DNA of 64,000 nucleotides, from NCBI RefSeq assembly GCF_036634175.1, contig NZ_JAZIFX010000001.1, positions 2,418,001-2,482,000 of the forward strand, written 5' to 3'. The position numbers and the translations under genes were made by a program. Below the pieces are notes generated by a model. It worked only from the letters and a program-made list of their open reading frames with translations. It was not told where the DNA came from and searched no databases. Shown here one piece after another: positions 16,639 to 23,921 of the stretch (its first letter is position 1; the number at the start of each line of letters is the position of its first letter). Origin of the DNA: Streptomyces sp. P9-A2 (lineage in GTDB: Bacteria; Actinomycetota; Actinomycetes; Streptomycetales; Streptomycetaceae).

Positions 16639-16655
16639 GGCCCGCTGCGCGGGCC
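16639..16655 (-). other. Hairpin in the leader of the capsid gene
   Basis: GGCCCG and CGGGCC pair over 6 bp, with an inner GC pair, about 20 nt upstream of the capsid GTG and directly after the scaffold stop. It is one of several GC-rich hairpins placed before abundant structural genes. Confidence 0.4.
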
Positions 16656-16658
16656 GGG

Positions 16659-17372
16659 TTACTTGGTCTTGGTCTCGGTGGCGTAGGCGTGCCGCAGACG
16701 GCCCAGGCCGGGCTCCACGTCCGCGGACGGGCCCGGGTGGTGGCCGCCGCCGACGTCGCCCCATTGGGGGCCCGCCTGGCCGGCGAGGTAGGGGCGTTCC
16801 TTGAGGACCTGGTCGATGGCCTCGGAGATGGCGGCCTTGTCGGGCCTGCCGTCCTTGGCCAGAGCGGCGATCTTCTCGGTGCCGACGAACAGCACCGCGT
16901 CCTCGGGCTTGGCCAGACGGCCGGTGGCCGCCGCCTCGAGCTGGGCTTCCACCAGTCCCGCGGCGAACTCGGAACGGATCTCCGCCTTGATGGCCTCCAT
17001 GTCGGTGCCCTTGCTGGCCGCGTTCGAGCGGCGCAGTCGGGACACCTCCGCCTCGAGGTCGGTCAGCTTGCGCTCGGCTTCCTTGCGGGCGGTGCGCTCC
17101 TCGGCCAGCGCCTTCTTCCCGGCCTCTCCGAGGGCTTCGTCGCCCTCGGCCGGCTTCGGGTCGTCGGGCTTGGCCTCGCCCGCAGGATCGCCCTGCGGTT
17201 TGCCGCCGTCGCCCTTGGGGTCGTCCGGTCCGTTGCCTGCTCCCTCGGCCCCCGTGCCGCCGCCTGCGTCGCCGCCGTCGGCGTACAGGACGAACGGGTC
17301 GGTGCCGTAGGGGTGCGTCCACCCGGCGCCCATTGCGGCGGCCAGGAAACGCGTGCGGGTGTTGTGGGGCAT
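16659..17372 (-). CDS. Capsid scaffold protein
   Basis: 237 residues, acidic and helical. Residues 30-85 are a Gly/Asp/Pro-rich disordered stretch. Residues about 85-120 form a coiled coil (KKALAEERTARKEAERKLTD, then LEAEVSRLRRSNAAS). A C-terminal helical region (EAIKAEIRSEFAAGLVEAQL) and a basic tail follow. This is the typical layout of scaffold proteins encoded just before the major capsid gene; it guides shell assembly and leaves the procapsid. Confidence 0.82.
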   Translation of the reverse strand: MPHNTRTRFLAAAMGAGWTHPYGTDPFVLYADGGDAGGGTGAEGAGNGPDDPKGDGGKPQGDPAGEAKPDDPKPAEGDEALGEAGKKALAEERTARKEAERKLTDLEAEVSRLRRSNAASKGTDMEAIKAEIRSEFAAGLVEAQLEAAATGRLAKPEDAVLFVGTEKIAALAKDGRPDKAAISEAIDQVLKERPYLAGQAGPQWGDVGGGHHPGPSADVEPGLGRLRHAYATETKTK

Positions 17373-17420
17373 CGCGCCCTCTCCTTCGCTGGGTGCGGCA
17401 TCGCGCCGCGGTGATGTGCC

Positions 17421-17447
17421 GCCCGCCCGGCGTCGCGCCGTGCGGGC
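17421..17447 (-). other. Hairpin in the leader of the scaffold gene
   Basis: GCCCGC and GCGGGC pair, with an inner GGCG/CGCC stem, in the 102-nt gap between the MuF-like gene and the scaffold gene. It may be an attenuator or processing site separating the portal transcript from the capsid transcript. Confidence 0.42.
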
Positions 17448-17474
17448 CCTCCCGGAGAATCGATCCAGGAGAAG

Positions 17475-18449
17475 TCAGTAGATGTAGCCGTGCTTCTTCA
17501 GCAGCCGCAGCTGGTGTTCTCGGTCGTCGGCCAGCCGGAGAATCTCCTCCGGCATCAGCCGCGGCGACTTCGAGCGGCGGTAGCGCTGGCCGGGCAGCTT
17601 GTCCGCACCCAGGTCCGTGGCCAGCCGCTTGCCGGCGATACCGCGCACCGTGGAGCCCTCGGTGGTCGCCTGCACCTTCCGGCCGAAGACGGTCATCGTC
17701 TGCATGCCGCGGCGCGCGTTGACGACCTGCGCCAGGTCCGCGCCCTTGGCCAGGGCGTCGACCGCGGCCGCACCCAGCCGCTTGCGCTGCTCCTCGGGCG
17801 TCATCTGCGCCACCAGCTTCTCCGGGCTGGGCACCTCGCCCCACCGCTCGATGTCGATCGGGTCCATGCCGCAGTCGCATTTCGGGTGCCGCTTGAAGCC
17901 CGTGCTGTAGGAGTACTGGCGGCCGGCGAGGATGAGGCACCGCCCGCACGCGGGCAGCTTCACCACCCGCACATAGGCGATGCACCGGCGGTGCGTCACC
18001 ATCGACACCTGGGTGGCCGCGCGCGAGGTGTCGGCGATCTGCGTAGACACCATCCGCGCCATCTGGTTCATCCCCGCCAGCAGCGCGGTCCGCGGATCCG
18101 CCCCGCCCGCCAGCGTCGTGAACGTGGTGATGGCCGGCTGGAACAGCAGCGTGGTCAGCGGACGGCCGTCGGACGCGATACCGGCGAACGCCTCGGGCGC
18201 CACCTCGGCGGCCAGCCGCGCCGCCGCGGCCCGCTCCGCCATGGCCTGCGCCACGAACGCCTGCGCACCCTGCGCCGCGGTGAGCTGCCCGGCCACCACC
18301 GCGTCGAGGATCGCCGCGCCCTGGTCGCCCTGGAGCGAGGCGAGGATGTGCGCCGGGTCCAGCCCGGACCAGATGGCGGAGACCCGGGCGACGACGGCCT
18401 GGGCGAGGGTCTGCACCTGCGTGTAGCGGGCGTCCGCAGCGTCACTCAT
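17475..18449 (-). CDS. MuF-like minor head / capsid morphogenesis protein
   Basis: 324 residues from the ATG at 18,447-18,449, which overlaps the portal stop as ATGA. The N-terminal half is Ala-rich and helical. The middle carries THRRCIAYVRVVKLPACGRC, then FKRHPKCDCGMDP, a Cys/His set (CGRC and CDC) seen in phage minor head proteins of the Mu gpF type. The end is basic (RYRRSKSPRLMPEEIL). Such proteins sit at the portal vertex and are often packaged. A longer upstream start exists but would run deep into the portal gene. Confidence 0.78.
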   Translation of the reverse strand: MSDAADARYTQVQTLAQAVVARVSAIWSGLDPAHILASLQGDQGAAILDAVVAGQLTAAQGAQAFVAQAMAERAAAARLAAEVAPEAFAGIASDGRPLTTLLFQPAITTFTTLAGGADPRTALLAGMNQMARMVSTQIADTSRAATQVSMVTHRRCIAYVRVVKLPACGRCLILAGRQYSYSTGFKRHPKCDCGMDPIDIERWGEVPSPEKLVAQMTPEEQRKRLGAAAVDALAKGADLAQVVNARRGMQTMTVFGRKVQATTEGSTVRGIAGKRLATDLGADKLPGQRYRRSKSPRLMPEEILRLADDREHQLRLLKKHGYIY

Positions 18450-19921
18450 GCCGCCTCGCTGTCGTCCTCGAGGTCGTCGCCAGCATCCTTGGGGCCGAAC
18501 TCGTTGAACGCGGCCGCGGCGGCCTGCGCGGCGGCCTGCGCCTGCGCGTCCCGCATCCGGATCCAGGCCTCCACCTGCTCCGGCTCCACGTCCGGGATCA
18601 TCCGCCACAGCGCCTCATCGGGTACGCCGATCGCCTTGTACTTCGTCAGGGCGTCCGCGTACTGCGCCTCGGAGCGGTACTGGGCATCGCGCCAGATCAC
18701 CTTGCCCATGGCCAGGGACTGCGCGCGGGCGCTGTCCCCGGAGGCGAGGGCCTCGAGCCGCACGAGCTCGCGGATGTCGGCGCCGAAGTAGGTCTGTTTG
18801 TCCTTGGCCTTGGCGACCAGACCGGACTCCGCCGCGGTCAGCGCGTCGGCGGCGATGTTGGACATCTCGCCCAGCAGGTAGTGCGGCGGGGTCCTGGTCT
18901 GCGCGGCGATGTGCCGCACGGCCGCCTCGATCACCACCAGGTAGTTCCGCAGGTCGGCGGCGGTGAACTGGGCGATGTTGGCGCCCTGCTTGGACAGCCA
19001 CAGCAGCCGGTCCCGGCTGAACTTGGTCAGCGGGATCTCTTCCTCGTCGACGATGTTGCCCTCGTCGTCGCGGATGTCGCGCATGGGCTTGTCCATGCCG
19101 AGGACCACCCGCTGGGGCAGGGCCATGTAGTCGGCGCCGGTCAGCAGGTGCGCCCACAGGGTGTTCACCGTGCGCTGGAGCGAGGCCACCTGTTTGATGT
19201 CCGACTCCGGCTCGCCACCGAGGCGGGCCCGGTTGGCGATCTCCACCAGCGGGACGGCGCCGGCCTCGCCCATCGGGTTGGGGAAGTCGACCCGTTCCGA
19301 GGACCGCAGGCCGATCGTGCGCGGCTCCCACGTGCCGCCGGTCCTGCGCTGCCGCCGGTAGATCATCGGCGGCAGCCCGTCGCGGCCGCGGACGAACAGG
19401 GTGGCGAAGTCGTGGGAGCCGTCGGACCAGGTGCGCATGCCCGCACGGCGGACACGGCGGGTGCCCGGGGCGTAGTCGACGATCGCCTCACCGGTCGGGA
19501 TGAACGTGATGTCGGAGGCCTCGCCGGTGGGGTTCCACACCAGGGCGTGCGAGCGGGAGACGACCAGGGAGTCCAGCAGCGCCAGGCCGATCTCCACGTC
19601 CGCCTCGTTGCGCCGCCACGCCTCCATCGCCTGCGTGTCCATCTGGCCGTCGGCGCCCTGGAATGCGGTCACCCTCAGCCGCTCCCGGCAGGAGTCCGGC
19701 ACCGTGCGGCACCAGTTGTCGGAGAAGTCCTCGAACAGGCCGCCGGTCAGCTCCTCGAACTCCGGGGAGGCGAACAGCAGCGCTTCCTCCCCGTTGTACA
19801 GGTCGTTCCACTTGTTCTCTTCACCCTTGCGGGCGTCCATGCGCTGGGTCAGCTTGTCCAGCATCTCCTCGGGGGAGTCGCTGTCCGCCAGCGCGGGCCC
19901 GTCGTTGCGGAGCTTCGCCAT
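18446..19921 (-). CDS. Portal protein (SPP1 gp6-like family)
   Basis: 491 residues. MLDKLTQRMDARKGEENKWN opens the family N-terminus. The stem region has DIKQVASLQRTVNTLWAHLL and PQRVVLGMDKPM, and the clip/crown helix carries QTRTPPHYLLGEMSNIAADA followed by LTAAESGLVAKAKDKQTYFG. That last run is very typical of actinophage portals (TPP-x2-LLG, SN-x-SA/AADAL). The C-terminus ends acidic. Twelve copies would form the DNA channel at one vertex and dock TerL. Confidence 0.9.
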   Translation of the reverse strand: MAKLRNDGPALADSDSPEEMLDKLTQRMDARKGEENKWNDLYNGEEALLFASPEFEELTGGLFEDFSDNWCRTVPDSCRERLRVTAFQGADGQMDTQAMEAWRRNEADVEIGLALLDSLVVSRSHALVWNPTGEASDITFIPTGEAIVDYAPGTRRVRRAGMRTWSDGSHDFATLFVRGRDGLPPMIYRRQRRTGGTWEPRTIGLRSSERVDFPNPMGEAGAVPLVEIANRARLGGEPESDIKQVASLQRTVNTLWAHLLTGADYMALPQRVVLGMDKPMRDIRDDEGNIVDEEEIPLTKFSRDRLLWLSKQGANIAQFTAADLRNYLVVIEAAVRHIAAQTRTPPHYLLGEMSNIAADALTAAESGLVAKAKDKQTYFGADIRELVRLEALASGDSARAQSLAMGKVIWRDAQYRSEAQYADALTKYKAIGVPDEALWRMIPDVEPEQVEAWIRMRDAQAQAAAQAAAAAFNEFGPKDAGDDLEDDSEAA

Positions 19922-19933
19922 GCCGTCCCCCTC

Positions 19934-21664
19934 TCACGCCGTAGCGGCTTCGTCTCTCGTCTGCTTGCGCCGCAGGTAGCCGTCCACGGCGTTCACCAGG
20001 GCGGCCATCCCGTCGATGCGGGCGGTGGCCTTGCCGCGCTTGGGCTTGACCAGGCGGATGTTGTCGTTGCCGTCGCGGATCACCTCGGCGCACTGGGCGT
20101 TCCAGCGCAGCACCTTGTGCCCGTCGTGCCGCAGCGCGTGCGTGCGCAACAGCCGCTCGGTCTCCTTCACGGCCGGCGACTGGCCCAGGTAGGTCTGGTT
20201 GATCGGGACGACCTCGCCGATGCGCGGGTTGTTCTCGATGCGCTGGAGCGAGCCGCCGGCGAACATCCGGTCGTATCCGATCCGCTTGATCCGGTACGTG
20301 CGGGAGTCCTTCAGGATCTGGTCCTCCACGGCCGCGTAGTCGATGGCGTCGCCCTCGGTCAGGTGCAGCAGGCCCGCATCTGCCCAGTCGCGCAGCGGCA
20401 CCTGAAGCTCGTGGGACAGCTCCTCCACCCGCTCCTCGGGCACCCAGAAGTGCGGGACCATCTCCAGCTCGATACCGGGCTGCCGGGACTTGACGATCAG
20501 CATCCACGCCGTCAGGTCGGACACCGCCGACAGGTCCAGCCCGCCCCACGCGTCCTGGAACTTCAGCCGCCGCTCCGAGGACACCTCGCCCTCGTTGGCA
20601 TCCCACAGCGGCATCGGCATCCACCGCGACTTCGTGTTCATCCGCCGGTTCAGGTACAGCCGGCAGAAGCCGGGGAACGCCGACGGTGTCGTCTGCGCCT
20701 TCCGGGCCGCGTCCTGGATCGACTTCAGCGTGGGCGCCCCGTAGCGCAGGCCCGGATTCGCCTTGTGCCACGTGGCCTCGGAGAACGGGTCGTCCTCCTC
20801 GCCCGCCCGCCAGATGACGCCGTAGTGCGCCGGGTCCTCCACGACGTTCTCCGCGACACGCACCGTGTACGTGTGCTTCTCGTCGTAGATCGTGAACTCG
20901 GTGCCCTCGTCGGCGGTCGTGATGAACAGGATCAGCGGCTGCTCCCGCGCGCCCGTGCCCGTCTCGATCGCCTCGATCAGGTCCCGGGACTTGTGCACGT
21001 GGACCTCGTCGATGACGCCCCCGGACACGTTCAAGCCGTGCGCCGCCTCGGCCACCCGGGACAGGGCCCGCAGGATGCCGCCGTTGCGCCGGCCGACCAA
21101 CACCGCGGCCTTCGGCTCGATGGCCCGCTTCCCGCCCCGCGACGACATCGCCATCTGCTTCGCGTCGCTGAAGATGCGCGACGCCTGCTCCCGGTCGACG
21201 CCCGCCGTGTACACCTCGGGGCCGATCTCCCGGTCCGCGGCCAGCAGCGTCAACGCGACACCCGAGGACAGGGTGGACTTGCCGTTCTTGCGGGGGACCT
21301 CCACCCACGCCGCCCGGATCACCCGGACCGCACGCTGAAGTTCCTCGTTGTAGTGCAGCCAGCCGAAGACGGGGGCGATGACCCACACCAGTTGCCAGGG
21401 CATCAGCTTCAGCGGCGTGCCGCCCCACCGGCCCTTGGTGTGCTTGAACGACTCGATGGCGTCCTTCGCCCGCCGCGCCGCCTCCACCGAGAAGAACGCG
21501 CCCGGCTGCCGGTCCGCGTGGAAGGCGACCACGTCCGGCTTGGACTCCAGCGCGACGGCGATGTCCTCATCGCTCAGGCCCAGCTCGTACAGCGCGGCCC
21601 GCGGCACCGGCAGGCCGTCGGCCAGGTCCTCGAGGGACAGCCGTTCAGTCGAAGACACCGTCAT
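19934..21664 (-). CDS. terL: Terminase large subunit (HK97-type)
   Basis: 576 residues from the ATG at 21,662-21,664, inside the end of terS; a further upstream ATG would only add an Arg-rich translation of terS. The ATPase half has the deviant Walker A EVPRKNGKST (residues 125-131), Walker B GGVIDEVHVH (Asp219, Glu220) and a coupling segment LILFITTADEGTE. The nuclease half shows GLDLSAVSDLTAWM, RIGYDRMFAGG and IDGMAALVNAVDGY with spaced Asp residues. It pumps and cuts DNA at packaging. Together with a P27 TerS and an HNH gene it suggests a cos-type phage. Confidence 0.93.
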   Translation of the reverse strand: MTVSSTERLSLEDLADGLPVPRAALYELGLSDEDIAVALESKPDVVAFHADRQPGAFFSVEAARRAKDAIESFKHTKGRWGGTPLKLMPWQLVWVIAPVFGWLHYNEELQRAVRVIRAAWVEVPRKNGKSTLSSGVALTLLAADREIGPEVYTAGVDREQASRIFSDAKQMAMSSRGGKRAIEPKAAVLVGRRNGGILRALSRVAEAAHGLNVSGGVIDEVHVHKSRDLIEAIETGTGAREQPLILFITTADEGTEFTIYDEKHTYTVRVAENVVEDPAHYGVIWRAGEEDDPFSEATWHKANPGLRYGAPTLKSIQDAARKAQTTPSAFPGFCRLYLNRRMNTKSRWMPMPLWDANEGEVSSERRLKFQDAWGGLDLSAVSDLTAWMLIVKSRQPGIELEMVPHFWVPEERVEELSHELQVPLRDWADAGLLHLTEGDAIDYAAVEDQILKDSRTYRIKRIGYDRMFAGGSLQRIENNPRIGEVVPINQTYLGQSPAVKETERLLRTHALRHDGHKVLRWNAQCAEVIRDGNDNIRLVKPKRGKATARIDGMAALVNAVDGYLRRKQTRDEAATA

Positions 21665-22130
21665 CGTCGTCTCCGCCCTCCGGCGGCGTGAGCCGGGTAG
21701 CCGCCGCCGGCGACAGGCCCAGCTCGCCGACCAGGGACCGGAAGTGGGCACGGTACTGGTGGGCGATCGTGGTCCACGGGTTCTTCACGTTGCCCCGCTC
21801 GGTCCCCACGACCAGGCCCTCTACCGACAGGTGGCGCTCCGCCTGGACCAGCCGCGCCCAGGTGATGCAGTACTCCAGCGCGGTGTCCCGCTGCGTGTCC
21901 GTCAGGCCGGCCGCCACCACCAGCATCGGCACCACCCGCGCCCACGCCGCCGCCGCGTGCTCACGGACCCGGTCGCTCTCCTCGCCCTCCCCGGGCAGGT
22001 GCTCCGACCAGTCCGGCTCCACCGGGTCCGACGGGGCGAACCGCACCCCGGGCGACTGCCGGTCCTCCCGGTACGTTCCCTCGCGCACGGCCTGAAGGTG
22101 CGGCTTGGGCTTCGCTCCACGCACGGCCAC
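21645..22130 (-). CDS. terS: Terminase small subunit (P27 family)
   Basis: 161 residues from a GTG. It begins AVRGAKPKPHLQAVREGTY, then has the helical core TALEYCITWARLVQAERHL and the family signature NPWTTIAHQYRAHFRSLVGE followed by LGLSPAAATRLTPP. The acidic end overlaps the terL start. P27-type TerS recognises the packaging site and loads TerL. The genome end it recognises is probably in one of the flanking non-coding gaps. Confidence 0.9.
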   Translation of the reverse strand: MAVRGAKPKPHLQAVREGTYREDRQSPGVRFAPSDPVEPDWSEHLPGEGEESDRVREHAAAAWARVVPMLVVAAGLTDTQRDTALEYCITWARLVQAERHLSVEGLVVGTERGNVKNPWTTIAHQYRAHFRSLVGELGLSPAAATRLTPPEGGDDDDGVFD

Positions 22131-22247
22131 GCCCTCACCTCACCTTCCGTGACGAGATGGCCCGTTTGGTCACCCACAGGAACGGCCCAATCGGCCATCG
22201 CAAGAGCCGCCCTCCCCGGCGGGTGGCCGTGGGGTGGGGGAGGGGAG

Positions 22248-22529
22248 TCACCCCCCAGGGGCGGCGCGAGGGGTAGGCCAGTGAGCTCGGGCCATGTCGT
22301 TGGACAGCTCGTAGGCAGTGCCCTTGCGCGGTCCTTCGGAGTCGTCGTGGGGGCCGTAGAGGACGTCTGCGATGGCCCTGGAGAGCGTGGCGGTGGCCTC
22401 GGAGTGTTCCGCGAGGGCCTGGGCGAGCTTCGCGCGGGCTTCGGCGACGGCTGCATCGGTCTGTGTGGCTCCGAGGTGAGCGGTCTGGAGCCGTTCGAGC
22501 TGTTCGGGGGTGGGCTGGTGGGTGGTCAT
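22248..22529 (-). CDS. Small helical phage protein between HNH and terS
   Basis: 93 residues from the ATG at 22,527-22,529, which overlaps the HNH stop as ATGA. The centre is a long helix (LERLQTAHLGATQTDAAVAE, then ARAKLAQALAEHSEATATL), probably coiled coil; the ends are Pro-rich. No family recognised. The gap between it and terS (22,131-22,247) holds no gene and has a run of C and G tracts. Confidence 0.6.
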   Translation of the reverse strand: MTTHQPTPEQLERLQTAHLGATQTDAAVAEARAKLAQALAEHSEATATLSRAIADVLYGPHDDSEGPRKGTAYELSNDMARAHWPTPRAAPGG

Positions 22530-22879
22530 CGGGCGTTCCAGCCTCCGGGTTGGTGCCGTGCCGTCTCGGATGAGTGGCATCGCGTGCACAAGGGCCGCAG
22601 ATGTCTGTCAGCGTCCGGATCGGGATCGCCTTGGGCTATCAGGTCCTTGCGGCTCACTGGGTAGTGATCAGGCACCTTGGAGGGCTGACCGCAGAGCACG
22701 CACCATGGATGGTGATAGAGGTAGTTGGCTCTGCGTCGTTGCCATCGTGTGTCGTATCCGCGTTGGCTGCTGCTGCCTCGCTGTTGCTCTGCCTGCCTGG
22801 TGTGTCTGTCGCATCTGCCCTGGGTGACGGTCTCGGGGCATCCGGGTATGGGGCAGGGCTTACGGGGGCGGGAGGGCAT
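22526..22879 (-). CDS. HNH endonuclease next to the terminase
   Basis: 117 residues. CPIPGCPETVTQGRCDRH is an N-terminal zinc-binding piece. The HNH core has WCVLCG, VPDHYPVSRKDL (the His of the first motif), then DRHLRPLCTRCHSSETAR. This layout of two CxxC pairs and DH-x-P is standard. HNH proteins encoded beside P27/HK97-type terminases are known to be needed for cos cleavage in several phages, so a packaging role is the natural reading. Confidence 0.88.
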   Translation of the reverse strand: MPSRPRKPCPIPGCPETVTQGRCDRHTRQAEQQRGSSSQRGYDTRWQRRRANYLYHHPWCVLCGQPSKVPDHYPVSRKDLIAQGDPDPDADRHLRPLCTRCHSSETARHQPGGWNAR

Positions 22880-22896
22880 GGGGGTGGGCCTCCCGT

Positions 22897-22921
22897 GGGT
22901 GGGTGGGGGGCTGGGGTAGGG
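22897..22921 (+). other. G-tract run, possible G-quadruplex
   Basis: Four or more runs of three or more G lie within 25 nt, just upstream of the HNH gene on the + strand (GGGTGGGTGGGGGGCTGGGG and a further GGG). Neighbouring bases to 22,967 are also G-rich. The match to the quadruplex pattern is seen directly; any function in packaging or transcription is speculative. Confidence 0.4.
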
Positions 22922-22977
22922 CAGGCAGGGGCATAGGTGCTGGGGTACCCCTTGCTGGGGGGTCTCTGGGTACGCGT

Positions 22978-23003
22978 AAGGCCCCGCTGGTGGACGGGGC
23001 CTT
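22978..23003 (-). terminator. Hairpin downstream of the small HTH gene
   Basis: AAGGCCCCG and CGGGGCCTT pair over 9 bp around an 8-nt loop, 70 nt after the stop of the HTH gene. It separates that gene from the HNH-terminase operon. Confidence 0.6.
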
Positions 23004-23072
23004 GGGGTGTCTGTGGTGCCTCATGTGGGCACAGTGGTGCACCGCGATCGTTGCACTCGGTCTGACCTGCGG

Positions 23073-23261
23073 TCAAGCGGCGGCGCGTGCGGCCCGCTTC
23101 GCGGCGAGGACAGCGACGTCCTTGGCGGCGTACCAGGGCTGTCGCTCGGTGCCGCCGGAGCGGGTCAGTTGGCCGCGGTGGACGAGCGTGCGCAGGCCAG
23201 TCAACTCGACGCCGAGGACGCGCGCGGTCTGGTGTGCGGTGAGGTGGCCGGGCCGGATCAT
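23073..23261 (-). CDS. Small helix-turn-helix protein (MerR/excisionase-like)
   Basis: 62 residues from the ATG at 23,259-23,261, which has GGAG 7 nt upstream; an ATG four codons earlier has no ribosome site. HLTAHQTARVLGVELTGLRT and LVHRGQLTRSGGTERQPWYA form a winged HTH like those of MerR-type or AlpA/Xis proteins, followed by a basic Ala-rich helix. It is a stand-alone gene between the early and late operons with its own terminator, a suitable place for a late-gene activator, but that is inference. Confidence 0.68.
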   Translation of the reverse strand: MIRPGHLTAHQTARVLGVELTGLRTLVHRGQLTRSGGTERQPWYAAKDVAVLAAKRAARAAA

Positions 23262-23340
23262 CTGCGACTCCATGAGTTGATTTTTGCAGAGGCCTCAGAC
23301 AGGGATGCGTGCTCAGCTGATGCAGTGATGGGCGGCAAGT

Positions 23341-23368
23341 TGCAGCCCTCATTTGTGTGATTAGAGTG
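23341..23368 (+). promoter_or_regulatory. Likely promoter of the secreted cargo gene
   Basis: TTGCAG and TAGAGT are separated by 16 nt, 42 nt upstream of the ATG, in a stretch noticeably richer in A and T than its surroundings. A direct repeat of TATGTGA follows near 23,381-23,396, between promoter and start, and may be a regulator site. Confidence 0.5.
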
Positions 23369-23409
23369 GAAAGTGAACCCTATGTGATCTATGTGACAAG
23401 GGGTAGGGC

Positions 23410-23727
23410 ATGAACGCTAGTTACTGGAAGCGATCAATCGTCCTGAGTGCGGCTCTCATCCTCGGCCTCTCTCCTGTCGGCGTGCAGCAGGCTTCGGCCG
23501 CTCCGGCAAGCGAGACTCAGGCCAGTGCGCCGACGGCCGTAACCAGTCGAGCGGACTACCGGGAGGGCTTCCGCGATGGCTTCCGCGATGGATTCGCAGA
23601 TGCCAGGCAGGACTGCCGACTGGACGGAAGCTTCTCCGATAACAGCAGGAGTAACCGCGACTATGCTCGGGGCTATGCCGATGGCTACAGCGCTGGTTTT
23701 GCCCGAGCCGAGCGGCGGTACTGCTAG
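23410..23727 (+). CDS. Small secreted protein, likely lysogenic cargo (moron)
   Basis: 105 residues, with AAGGGG before the ATG. Residues 1-31 are a clear Sec signal: Lys/Arg, then SIVLSAALILGLSPVGV and an ASA cleavage site. The mature part has two blocks of short aromatic-glycine repeats, YREGFRDGFRDGFADAR and YARGYADGYSAGFARAE, each spaced every four residues and each followed by a Cys (QDC and RYC at the end), so a disulphide is possible. It lies on the strand opposite to the phage operons, with its own promoter and terminators and lower GC. This is the arrangement of a moron expressed in the lysogen. I do not recognise a family and assign no activity. Confidence 0.75.
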   Translation: MNASYWKRSIVLSAALILGLSPVGVQQASAAPASETQASAPTAVTSRADYREGFRDGFRDGFADARQDCRLDGSFSDNSRSNRDYARGYADGYSAGFARAERRYC

Positions 23728-23835
23728 GTGTTGGCTGACACGGGCGTTCAGTAGCTCGCAAGTGAGTGACGCATGGGCAGCCCTCAGAGAGGCGCCATGT
23801 GGAGGCAATTAAGGCCCCTGCAACGGGCCTCATCA

Positions 23836-23876
23836 CCTCACTGGACCGTCGTTTCCGCTGATCAACCCCAGTGAGG
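23836..23876. terminator. First of two tandem hairpins between convergent genes
   Basis: CCTCACTGG and CCAGTGAGG pair perfectly over 9 bp, downstream of the secreted-protein gene. The next hairpin starts at the following base. Confidence 0.5.
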
Positions 23877-23914
23877 GTGGGCAGTGACGCTCCGAGTGGA
23901 AAGTCACTGCCCAC
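23877..23914. terminator. Second tandem hairpin, before the end of the translocase gene
   Basis: GTGGGCAGTGAC and GTCACTGCCCAC pair perfectly over 12 bp around a 14-nt loop. It lies 8 nt from the stop of the translocase gene and can terminate both converging transcripts. Confidence 0.65.
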
Positions 23915-23921
23915 TGCCGAG

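Noticed and set aside
22654..23352. 232-codon minus-strand frame across the gap upstream of HNH
   Set aside because: It is Pro/Arg-rich, crosses the HNH gene and the small HTH gene out of frame, and has no motif.
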